Shown: positions 1-8,991 of the stretch, one piece after another
Position numbering within the stretch: position 1 is the stretch's first letter
Layout: the number at the start of each line of letters is the position of its first letter
DNA from: Tritrichomonas musculus
Lineage: Eukaryota; Parabasalia; Tritrichomonadida; Tritrichomonadidae
Reading direction: 5' to 3'
Length of the DNA: 64,000 nt
Assembly (NCBI GenBank): GCA_039105265.1
Contig: JAPFFF010000023.1
Span: forward strand, 1,364,001-1,428,000
Made by a program: the position numbers and the translations under genes
The notes under the pieces: model-generated
Database searches by the model: none
Told to the model about the DNA's origin: nothing
Seen by the model: the letters and a program-made list of their open reading frames with translations, nothing else

Positions 1-1094
1 TTCAACTTGTCGCACCAAATCGGTTGTTGGAAAACAAATTGAAGTCTGTCCCATAAATCAGACGATCTTGGTCCTCCTTTAAAAACATGACTCAATTTAA
101 AAGGCTCGTTATTTGAAGAAGTATAAACTTTAAGAACTAAAGGAATTCCGTCATATCGTCTTGTATTTGGAGTAACCGATCTATTAGTCGAGTAGGCCAT
201 GTTAAAAAGAATAGCTTCAAGGCTCGTCAAGCTATTGAAATTAAGAGTAATGTAGTTCTTAAATGTCATTGAATTAGGAATTGAAGTTACCCAGTATTTG
301 CCTGTATTACCATCAAATGCATTTGAAGCTGGTTTATCAGCTATGTCGCCTGGCGAATAATAGGAAAAGCTATCCGTTGTAATTTTATTGTTGTCTATAT
401 AAGTATTGGTGTTATAATTTCCTGTTGCTTGCGCTGTTTCTACAATTGAATAGTCTTCAGGAGGAGACATAAAAATTATTTCTGAACATGCAGCCGTGTA
501 TTCACTGCCAAATGATATATCTAGAGTAACATCAACAAATTCTAGCTTCAGTTTGTCGCACCAAATTGGTTCTGTAAAAATTAATTGAATAAAATCCCAA
601 ACATCTTTGGGGGCGGGATAACCTCTAAATGTATAACGTAATTGTAACGGTCCGTCGTATAATGATGTGTATATGTTAAGAACGCGTGGAAATCCGTCAT
701 ATCGTCTTGTATATGGAGTTACTGATCTGTTGGTAGAATATGCCGGTCCATATATTATGCCTTCAAGGCATGTAATGCTTGCAAAAGTAAAGGTAAGGTA
801 ACTTTTAGTTGTTTCTGTAATTGGTATTGATGATGCCCAAAATGTGTTAGTTTGCCCATCAAATGCTAAATTTATTGAATGACCACTTTGATCTCCTGGA
901 GAATAATATGTGAAACCATCGTTTGGAACTCTATGTTGACTTATATAATTATCATTAGAGTAATTTCCTATGGCTTGTGTTAAGACTAGATCTTCATGAT
1001 CAATCTCTTTTGTTGTTTTGGGATGAAAAATTTGTTCTGAGGATTTGCTTTTGAAAAAATATGAGGAGCAAAAAGATAAAAGAACAAAAAACAT
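1..1094 (-). CDS. Secreted protein with tandem discoidin-like (F5/8C) repeats, 3' end cut off by the window edge
   Basis: A single open frame runs from an ATG at 1092-1094 leftwards off the window (364 codons visible). It opens with a hydrophobic leader (FFVLLSFCSSYFF) suggesting secretion. Two copies of a ~180-residue module follow, about residues 38-208 and 219 to the edge. Each has a GNY-N motif, a YYSPGD motif, an AFDG.T..-W motif, an STNRSVTP-TRRYDG block and a PIWCDKL ending. The AFDG...W pattern and loop spacing fit the discoidin/F5-8 type C galactose-binding-like fold used by surface or secreted adhesins; the ligand is unknown. The two modules are clearly homologous, so the gene grew by internal duplication. 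F5/8C fold assignment is from pattern, not a search. Confidence 0.72.
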   Translation of the reverse strand, partial: MFFVLLSFCSSYFFKSKSSEQIFHPKTTKEIDHEDLVLTQAIGNYSNDNYISQHRVPNDGFTYYSPGDQSGHSINLAFDGQTNTFWASSIPITETTKSYLTFTFASITCLEGIIYGPAYSTNRSVTPYTRRYDGFPRVLNIYTSLYDGPLQLRYTFRGYPAPKDVWDFIQLIFTEPIWCDKLKLEFVDVTLDISFGSEYTAACSEIIFMSPPEDYSIVETAQATGNYNTNTYIDNNKITTDSFSYYSPGDIADKPASNAFDGNTGKYWVTSIPNSMTFKNYITLNFNSLTSLEAILFNMAYSTNRSVTPNTRRYDGIPLVLKVYTSSNNEPFKLSHVFKGGPRSSDLWDRLQFVFQQPIWCDKL

Positions 1095-2357
1095 AAAATA
1101 TAAATGCTATTGTTTATCAATATTTCTATTGGTTTTTTTATCAATATAATTCAATATATTGATAATAGCTATTGTTTTTATAATTTTAATTATTGTTTTT
1201 TCATTCAATATATAAAAATTTGAGAAGTTTTTTCGGGTTTTTTACATTTTTGTATTTATGTCCCTGGTTTGCTTTTAAGGTACAAATCTCATACGTTAAA
1301 GATTGAAAAAAGGCACGTTAAAATTTTAAGAAAAGCACCGTCCCAGAAAAAGTTTAAATTTCAATTGGTGTCAGATTTTGATTTCTGAACTTTATTTTTT
1401 ATATAATTCAATTAAAAATTTATTTATTTATTTTTTATATAACATGTCGAAAAATTAAATAAATGTCAAAAAAAATTGCGGTTGGGCAGCTATAAAAACT
1501 TCATTGGATAATAAATGTAAATAGTATGATGAAAAATACTGATACCATCAAAGTGAGTGAAAATTGCATTTTATTTGCTAATTTTTGAGAAAGCTGAACA
1601 GCGTATGAAAAAAATCCTGGAGATTTGGTTATTAATATAAATTGTCAAATCGATTGCACTACTAATTAGAGTTCCTTCAAAAATATGCATTAGTGAAATG
1701 TGATATCTAACTAAAAAAATGCTAATTCAAAAAAAAAAAAAAAAAAAAACAAAATACTGATATTATTTAAGATATTGTATATTGCTAGAATAACGCTTAA
1801 TCTATTCGTTTTGAGAACTTAATTATATTAAAATTATTTTGCATTTGATGATTTATTCGTTATAACCCGATGAAAATGTTTGATATAATTATAATAAATA
1901 TAGAATATCATGAAATCAAAATGTATAACATATAAAATGATATTATATTACTATATTTATTTTAAACTTTAATTTTATAAATATAGTAATATCATAGTAG
2001 CTGCAACGAAATTTATTGGACAAGCCCTCTCAAAAAGTGAACTGTCAAATTGATTTTTCTCATTGGTAAGAAGGTTTTATGATTTTATAATAACATAATA
2101 TAAAACTTTATTTTGAGCGTTTGCACTTTTTAAATAAAAGATTAAAATTCCTGGGAAAAATGTATAAATTCACGATGCTAAAAATGTGCATGCGGTCATC
2201 CTTTATTTGGTAAAAATATAAAATTAATTATAAATAAATAAATATCAAATATATGAGAATAATTCCTTGGTCGCATTAAGCATAATTTTAATTTTATTCA
2301 TGAAAAAATGAGAAAAATGTTGTAACAAAACAAAACATAGAATTCTTTCTTTTTAAT
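1095..2357. other. Non-coding AT-rich interval
   Basis: No convincing gene is seen in either strand. It holds an A homopolymer near 1731-1749 and an imperfect hairpin at about 1937-1996 whose arms share the core ATAAATATAGTAATATCAT. Otherwise it looks like ordinary AT-rich intergenic DNA. Confidence 0.6.
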
Positions 2358-2361
2358 TACC

Positions 2362-3230
2362 TCCATAATACAAACATCTTCTTCTTCTTCATCTTCTTCA
2401 TCATCCTCATCATCATCTTCTTCTTCTTCATCCTCTTCTTCATCTTCATCTTCTTCATCCACATCCTCTTCTTCTTCTTCTTCTTCTTCTTCTTCTTCTT
2501 CATTTTCTTCTTCTTCTTCTTCTTCATTATATTCATCATCATCCTCATCATCATCTTCTTCTTTTTCATCCTCATCTTCATCTTCATCTTCTTCATCCAC
2601 ATCCTCTTCTTCGTCTTCTTCATTATCTTCATCATCATCATCTTCTTCTTCTTCTTCTTCATCATCTTCTTCATCATTTTATCTTCTTCTTCTTCATTAT
2701 CTTCATCTTCTTCATCATCCTCATCTTCATCATCTTCTTCTTCATCCTCATCTTCATCTTCATCTTCTTCATCCACATCCTCTTCTTTTTCTTCTTCTTC
2801 TTCTTCTTCATCATTTTCATCTTCTTCTTCTTCTTCATTATCTTCATCATCATCATCTTCTTCTTCTTCTTCTTCATCCTCATCTTCATCTTCTTCATCC
2901 ACATCCTCATCTTCATCTTCTTCCTCTTCTTCTTCATCATCCTCATCTTCATCTTCTTCATTATCTTCATCATCTTCTTCATCTTCATCTTCTTCATTAT
3001 CTTCATCGTCCTCATCTTCATCTTCTTCCTCTTCTTCTTCATCATCCTCATCTTCATCTTCTTCATTATCTTCATCATCTTCTTCATTATCTTCATCTTC
3101 TTCTTCATCCACATCCTCTTCTTCTTCATCTTCTTCTTCATTTTCATCTTCTTCATCTTCATCATCATCATTTTCATCTTCTTCATCTTCATCATCATCA
3201 TCATCTTCTTCTTCTTCTTCATTATCTTAA
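2362..3230. repeat. GAA/GAT/GAG triplet satellite with higher-order structure
   Basis: About 870 bp consist almost only of TTC, TCA/ATC and CTC triplets (GAA, GAT, GAG on the minus strand). Blocks recur at a larger scale: the phrase CTTCATCCACATCCTC appears about five times, near 2452, 2594, 2767, 2896 and 3105, and a longer CTTCCTCTTCTTCTTCATCATCC phrase (split here: CTTCCTCTTCTT then CATCATCC) recurs near 2919 and 3027. On the minus strand one phase encodes Asp/Glu-rich polypeptide (up to 251 codons between 2357 and 3112), but the acidic phase changes frame along the tract and other phases encode Lys/Met-rich strings. It may be the remains of an acidic low-complexity protein gene or a simple satellite; I favour the satellite. 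Confidence 0.8.
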
Positions 3231-3269
3231 AAAAAGGTGATGTGAAAACATTTTTTTGACAGCCAACTA

Positions 3270-3527
3270 TTTTATATTAAATTTAGGTAAATCGAAAATG
3301 TATACTTTTTTCGACAAAAATTTTTATATAAAAATTCAACTTTTCTCAATCTTTTTTGGCTAAACATTCATCTTTTTTAAATATAATTTATAAAACTAAT
3401 TAAAATATTGATTTATTTTAAAATAATAACGAAAATTGTTATTCACATCAAGAAAAATGTATTTTATTATTGTTAACGTCTGTCGAAAAAAGTAAAAATT
3501 TCCGATTTACCTAAATTTAATATAAAA
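3270..3527. mobile_element. Small MITE with ~46-bp inverted ends and TA target duplication
   Basis: The two ends are inverted copies: TTTTATATTAAATTTAGG at the left reads identically on the opposite strand at the right, and the match extends imperfectly to the TTTTTTCGACA motif about 46 bp in (3270-3316 and 3482-3527). TA dinucleotides flank both ends (3268-3269, 3528-3529). There is no coding capacity in 258 bp. Size, inverted ends and TA target fit a Tc1/mariner-type MITE; the family is inferred. Confidence 0.75.
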
Positions 3528-3654
3528 TAAGAACAGATATATGGAGAATGTATAAAAAATTTAATTAAATGAGATAAAAAAACTAAATTTTTTTTTTAAA
3601 AAAGATGAAATCTAAAAATTAATCTAAAAAATTAACGCATGATATTTATTAAAT

Positions 3655-5163
3655 TTAATCATCATTATTAAATTTCATTTGTGGAAGTTCATATGGATTT
3701 GGAATTTCATCTTCATTTTCACAATTATTTTCATTATATGAATCAAAAGATCCTTCTTCATTGCCATTTTGGTATGGAGATAAAAAAGTCGAAGATTTTT
3801 GATTCTTTTTTGTTCTAGTGTAATAAGAAGGATCAAGCTCACCACTCTTCCGAGTAGAAGAACTATCTGAATCATTTTGCTGAACAGTATTTGTATACCC
3901 GATTTCTTCATCGTCTAGATTTGGTGAGTAAATAACTGAATCGAAACGGTTTTCATTTCTATCAATTAATGTATGGTAGGGATACTGAGCGTAATCTCCT
4001 AATTCATATGCAAATCTAAGTCCTGAATTCTCTGAGTTTTCTGAGTTGTTATCAGTGGCTTCATTGTTTGTTTCTTCATTTTCTTTCAGACAGCAGCATT
4101 TGCGATTACATGGCCTAAGCAAACGAAACAGAAAGAACGCAACAATAAAAATAACAATACCAAATATAACAATAATTGCAATCCAGGCCCATTTCATCGT
4201 CTCCCAGTCGCTTCCTCTGTAGCTGATACGAATTTTGCTTACCCAAGAATCATCATAAATGAATTCCGATGAATATTTGTCGTAATAAAGAAGAAAGTCA
4301 AAATGGGATGGAAGCATTGATTTGTCAGAAACTTTGTCGTCATTCTTGCCATCAAATTCTCGATCAAATTTCAGCTTCACACCAACATTTGTTTGATTTA
4401 CAGCATATGAAACATAATAAGTAGTATTTACTAAAAATGTCTGTATTTCTGAGTCAATAGAATGTGAAACAAGAAATCCTGGTGATTGAATATTTGTGAT
4501 CATATTTGGTTTGTTACTTTCAATTTTTGAATTGGTATTTAATAAATGATGATCTTTAATTTTAGAGAGATTTATGCGTTTTAATGATGAATTGTTCAAG
4601 TCTTTCAATAAATTTGCTTCAGAATTTAAACTAAAGCCATAAAAAATATGTGCGTTTGCTGTGATATTATTTTTGTATCCAAAAGAAACTTGTCTATTGG
4701 CATCTGAAACAAAAGATGGGGAAAATCCGCATATTCTGAGATTATGATTAAAGTTTTTTGATTCAATATCAATTTTGAATATGTTTTTACTCATAACATA
4801 AAAAGAATGTTGATCGCAATTACGATAAGGTATGATAAAAACTGCCATATTTTGATTTGAACTGTAGTTTGAGTGGATAATGATAGATGATGAACCATTG
4901 AATGAGATTGCAAACATATTTCGATATTTATTTGGCAAAAAAACTTCATCTAGGTAAAAAGAGTTATACATTCCCATATCTATATTCGAAAAAATAAAAA
5001 CTTGATAGTATGTTGGAACATTTACTTGAGCATAATTGTTAGATTCAATTACAAAATTATGAACGCCTGGAGAACTTACATTAATTAATGATTGACAAGT
5101 AGCAAAATGATATGGGTTAAAAATCAAGCAAATAAATATGAAATAACACAAGACTGTAAATAT
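3655..5163 (-). CDS. Type I membrane protein, unknown function, with no ATG start
   Basis: The protein (~500 residues) has an N-terminal hydrophobic leader (CYFIFICLIF), a ~300-residue extracellular part with many Asn-X-Ser/Thr sites, one strong transmembrane helix (WAWIAIIVIFGIVIFIVAF) at about residues 323-345, a juxtamembrane Arg/Cys cluster (RPCNRKCCC) and a ~150-residue acidic, Ser-rich cytoplasmic tail with Tyr motifs (NPYEL, DPSYY). I do not recognise a named family; architecture suggests a surface receptor or adhesin. Oddity: the frame is open back to a stop at 5170-5172 but contains no ATG before the leader; the only candidates are TTG (5149-5151) and ATA (5161-5163). A one-base change of that ATA from ATG would give a typical leader start, so this may be a start-lost gene, a sequencing error, or non-AUG initiation. 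Confidence 0.75.
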   Translation of the reverse strand: MFTVLCYFIFICLIFNPYHFATCQSLINVSSPGVHNFVIESNNYAQVNVPTYYQVFIFSNIDMGMYNSFYLDEVFLPNKYRNMFAISFNGSSSIIIHSNYSSNQNMAVFIIPYRNCDQHSFYVMSKNIFKIDIESKNFNHNLRICGFSPSFVSDANRQVSFGYKNNITANAHIFYGFSLNSEANLLKDLNNSSLKRINLSKIKDHHLLNTNSKIESNKPNMITNIQSPGFLVSHSIDSEIQTFLVNTTYYVSYAVNQTNVGVKLKFDREFDGKNDDKVSDKSMLPSHFDFLLYYDKYSSEFIYDDSWVSKIRISYRGSDWETMKWAWIAIIVIFGIVIFIVAFFLFRLLRPCNRKCCCLKENEETNNEATDNNSENSENSGLRFAYELGDYAQYPYHTLIDRNENRFDSVIYSPNLDDEEIGYTNTVQQNDSDSSSTRKSGELDPSYYTRTKKNQKSSTFLSPYQNGNEEGSFDSYNENNCENEDEIPNPYELPQMKFNNDD

Positions 5164-5433
5164 TTTAGATTATAATTTTATTCAAAAATTTGAGAAAACA
5201 AATTGATTTTTTTTTCAGAATGTTATCAAAATTTGAAAGATAAAAGCAAACATCAATAGAAAAAAATAAATGAATCAATTAATAACTTCAAAAGGGAGAA
5301 AACTCTAACAAAGAATATATATCCAGCATTAAATCAATTAAAAATCAAAATGCGGATGTATTTATTATAATTACATTAATTCAAATTCCATCTATAGCAA
5401 TTTATCTCTGTTATCATTGCTCATTATTTTCAT

Positions 5434-5673
5434 ATAAAAAGAAGTGAGTTGTATGCAATTAAAAAGCCATATCAAATTCATTCAGAAAATCGAAAATTAC
5501 TAGATCGCGAAGCAGAAAACTACTTAAAAGTTTGGCATCCATTCTTACCAAAATATTATGGGAAAGTTTTGAATAAAGATTATATTGTCATTGATTTCAT
5601 CAATGGCCAAACATTGGATTCAATTGAGAAAATTGGGCTGACATATAATGAAAAAAATTTTTTTGTCAATTGA
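5434..5673 (+). pseudogene. Fragment of a protein kinase N-lobe
   Basis: The 80-codon frame contains the VAIK-type lysine (YAIKKPYQ), an alpha-C-like LDREAENY stretch, HPFLPKYYG and the hinge region IVIDFINGQTLD. These line up with the kinase at 54.7 kb (LEREYYNY, QFLPRFYG, LVIDYIEGLSL). The glycine loop, catalytic loop and activation segment are absent and the frame ends right after the hinge, so this is a truncated relic of the Sel1/TKL-like host kinase family, not a working kinase. It lies directly upstream of a hAT-type insertion but is not interrupted by it. Confidence 0.75.
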
Positions 5674-5892
5674 ACATTCTTCATTATGCACTTTCAATAT
5701 GTTTTCTTTTTGATCATCAACACACTTTGCTCTCAAACTTGACATTTTTTTTTTTACTATCTTTGAGGAGAAAAATGCAACATTATGAGTGCAGTATCGT
5801 ACCTGATTGTAATTATTGAAAACAATTTATCATCAAATTTATAATTATGAATGGCCAATAAAGTTATAATATAATTTAGATTTAGTTTGAAA

Positions 5893-6696
5893 CAGGGTTG
5901 TGTATCGATCCTCTCCGGTAGCGGTTATTTTCCCGGTAAAATATCGATATTACCGGCTCTAACCGCCGGTAACTGTATTTATCGATAAAAAACCGAAGTA
6001 TCGATACAAAAGTGGAAAATTTATATCGAATGTCAGGTTTTTTGTCGGTATTTTTTTTAACAAAAAATGTATCGGATTCATTTAATGATGATTAAAGAAA
6101 TTTATAAGGTTCTAATGAATATTGTTAGTTCTCTTTAATTACATATTTTACAACAAATAATCATCATTATAATTGAATAATCAATGGTTTCTGAAATATC
6201 GTAAATTTAAATCATCTTTATGTCAATTTCTATTTGTAGATAAATATAACATTCCAGAACTATCGAATTGACTATTAATATGAGAAAGTACATAATATAT
6301 ATAAATTTTATTGTTTTTAATGATAATAATGATATCGAAAATTTGGATTGTTTAATGAAAATGAGTATGACGAGATTTCTGAAGAAGAAAGACAATAATA
6401 TACTTTTTATAGGCTAGTAATTATACTTATAATTAAAATATTTATTTAAAATTAAATAATCAAATGTTTTAATATTTTTATTCATTATTTATTAATAAAA
6501 TTTATATATTAAAATACCGTATCGATACTGATAAAAAGTATTATAAAGTACTTTTTTAATAACCGCTGATACTCTAAAAATACCGAAGCACTTTTGTATC
6601 GATACTAAAAAATACCGAGCAAAAAAGTATCGATATTTACCGAATACCGATACTTCTTCGGTAACCGGTATTTAGTTGTATCGATAAACAACGCTG
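5893..6696. mobile_element. hAT-type non-autonomous element (MITE), 804 bp
   Basis: The ends are inverted: CAGGGTTGTGTATCGATCC at the left and, reading the other strand at the right, CAGCGTTGTTTATCGATAC. The 8-bp GTTTGAAA flanks both sides exactly (5885-5892 and 6697-6704). CA-G-G ends plus 8-bp target duplication are hallmarks of hAT transposons. Both subterminal regions are packed with ATCGATA, ACCGG and TACCGA words that look like transposase-binding arrays. No transposase remains; a short acidic stretch near 6345-6405 could be the relic of a C-terminus. Confidence 0.9.
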
Positions 6697-6753
6697 GTTT
6701 GAAAATAAAAGCATTAATTATAAAAAAAAAAAATTATTTATGAAATTATTAAA

Positions 6754-8536
6754 TTAAAAAGTTTTCAATGTCACTTTTTCATTGAATCCAACACGCTTTT
6801 TATCTATTTTTGAAGCCAAAGAAGAATGAATAGAAACCGTTTGCAAAGAAGAACATTCTCTAAAAGCATTTGATTTTATATTTTTTAAAGATGGAGGAAG
6901 AACAATTGTAGATAAACTTGAACATCCAATAAATGCGCCTTCTTCAATTGTAGTAATTGACAGAGGGATTGTTACTTATGTTAAACTAATGCAATTGGAA
7001 AACGTTCCTTTATCTATTTTGTCAACAGAAGACAAATTTATCACTGTTTCCAAGAATTCACAGTCTTGAAACGCACATTTTCCTATTTTTTTAACAGATT
7101 TTGGAATGGTTATTTTTGTTAAAGCAGAACAATTGGCAAAAGCTTCAGCACCGATAGTTAATAAAGAAGATGGAAGAGATATTTTAGTCAATTCAAAACA
7201 TTCTTTGAAAGCTCTTTTGCCAATTTTTACAATTGTAGAAGGAAGAATGATTTATTCTAAAGACTCGCAATACTCAAATGCACTATCTGTGAGAAGGCTT
7301 CTTCTCCAAATTCTACTTCATTTTCAAATAAAAAGTAGACAATTTTCATATTATTACTTTGTGCTGCAAGGCGTAATGGGGTTGTATAAAATATACACTG
7401 TTTAGAATTTCATCTCAATTTATTTTTAAAAAATTTCGCTAATTTTTTTGTTTGGAATGTCATCAAATTATAGCATGAATGAATATCATTTGGATCTTCT
7501 TTCCAATTAAAATAATAAAAAATGGAATTATATGAAAAAAAATTATTCTTTTAAATCAAATAAATACAAATTTAAAAATTTCATTAAAACAAAAAAACAT
7601 TTGTGAGAATTATTGATTCATTAATATCAACTTTTTTGTTATTTACAAACAACTCTACAATTTGAAAATAAATGTATTGGCATGCGTAATAAAAAAAGTA
7701 CTTATAATTAATATCAGTTGGTAAAAAATGGAAATTGCAATACCTAAAAGCATAGGCATAAGTATTTTTTTTATAATCATTTTCGATTTGCCAGTCTTCG
7801 TCTCTTTTATTCACACGATTGTTTAACAAATAAATGGTTAATTCATTATGATGACATTTGATTACTTCTTCAAGAACAGTTCCAAATCGATTCTTAATTA
7901 CAATATCATCAGTATATGAGTCATAATCAACATGAGGTGCAGAAATACGGTTTTTAAGAAGAATTTGAATAATATCGTTATTTCTTCCATGAACAGCAAA
8001 CAACCAAATATCTTTTTTATAAAAAACATCTTCTCTTTCAAACAAATATTCAAATATCTTTAATGATCCAAAAAAAGCTGCATATTCCATGTAACTTGTA
8101 TTCATATGATGAAGTAATAAGTCATTTGTTTCAAAAATTGATTTAGGTATTTTTGGTCCTTTAATGAAATTGTCAATGTAATTAGTTTTGAATTCATCAA
8201 ATGAATCATTTCGAATAAGTTCACAAGCATTATAATCATTTTGACCAATTCTTCGTTTTTCTTTAAAAATTTCAATGTAATTTTTATCTTTGTTTTCTAA
8301 AAGTTTTTCATATATCGCTTTCTTTGACTCTGTATCAATGAATGCTTCAATTTCTGGGAAAAAATAGTATTTGTAATCTGACCCTTGATAGTTATGTATT
8401 TGCTTTGCAAATACTATTTTTTCCCAGAAATTGAAGCATTCATTGATACAGAGTCAAAGAAAGCGATATATGAAAAACTTTTTGACAACAAAGATAAAAT
8501 TTTATTTATTTTTTCTATATATTCTTGAATACTCAT
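6754..8536 (-). pseudogene. Decayed DUF3447-ankyrin-BspA-type LRR gene
   Basis: Reading leftward from an ATG at 8534-8536 (MSIQEYIEKIN, the usual start of this trichomonad family), the DNA encodes in succession a DUF3447-like region (YMEYAAFFGSLKIFEYLF, HGRNNDIIQILL), ankyrin units (TPLRLAAQSNNMKIVYFLF) and BspA-type leucine-rich repeats (AFKECFELTKI, AFANCSALTKI, AFIGCSSLSTI). The longest intact frame is 7584-8105. The 5' part is disturbed by an 88-bp inverted duplication (8286-8495), the ankyrin/LRR junction changes frame near 7310-7430, and the LRR part has in-frame stops at about 7257 and 6980. Such ankyrin-LRR fusions belong to large surface/host-interaction families in trichomonads. This copy is dead as one gene. 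Confidence 0.8.
8286..8495. repeat. 88-bp inverted duplication with 34-bp loop
   Basis: 8286-8373 and 8408-8495 are inverted copies with only a few mismatches near their outer ends; 8374-8407 is the loop. The arms are coding sequence of the DUF3447 pseudogene (FPEIEAFIDTESKKAIYEKL), so the event copied a gene segment in reverse and displaced the original 5' sequence between the MSIQEYIEK start and this segment. This is the pattern left by template-switching or foldback repair. Confidence 0.88.
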
Positions 8537-8991
8537 AGTAACACACAATATATAGAATGTTCAATTTACAAAAAAAAAAAAATTATATGAGCTGTTTTAT
8601 ATAACATGTCATAATTTTATGTTCCGTTCCAGAATTATCAGAAGGATTTCACATTTATGGTCAATTCAGAAAGATTTGAGATGAGCACGTTAGCAGCTGA
8701 TTTATTATCAACAAAAATATCCAAAATTCATTTAAGTGATCCCACAGTCAATGAATATTCAATAAACACCGAAACACAAGGAGATTTCAACAAGATCATC
8801 AAACTCATAAACTTCGAAAAACAACAATTTTCAGACGATGATCTTCCTTATATTACTGAAATCATTGAAACACTGGAAATCAGCAATGTTTTCATTGACA
8901 TCGAAAGCGAAAATGACGAACTCAGTCTTAACAATTTTTTTTCACACATGAAGAAGCATCAAGATCATCCAAAAATCTACAACAAAAAACT

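Noticed and set aside
2298-3222. Three overlapping minus-strand frames (2298-2600, 2357-3112, 2674-3222) rich in Asp/Glu or Lys/Met
   Set aside because: All are phases of the same triplet satellite; frame openness follows from the absence of stop triplets in GAA/GAT/GAG repeats, not from coding constraint.
7106-7405. Plus-strand 99-codon frame
   Set aside because: It is the antisense of the LRR pseudogene, whose minus-strand translation shows clear BspA-type repeats.
8540-8660. A spliced upstream exon for the BTB-like gene
   Set aside because: No trichomonad intron motif (GTATGT...ACTAACACACAG type) is visible; the in-frame upstream stretch is short and ends at a stop.
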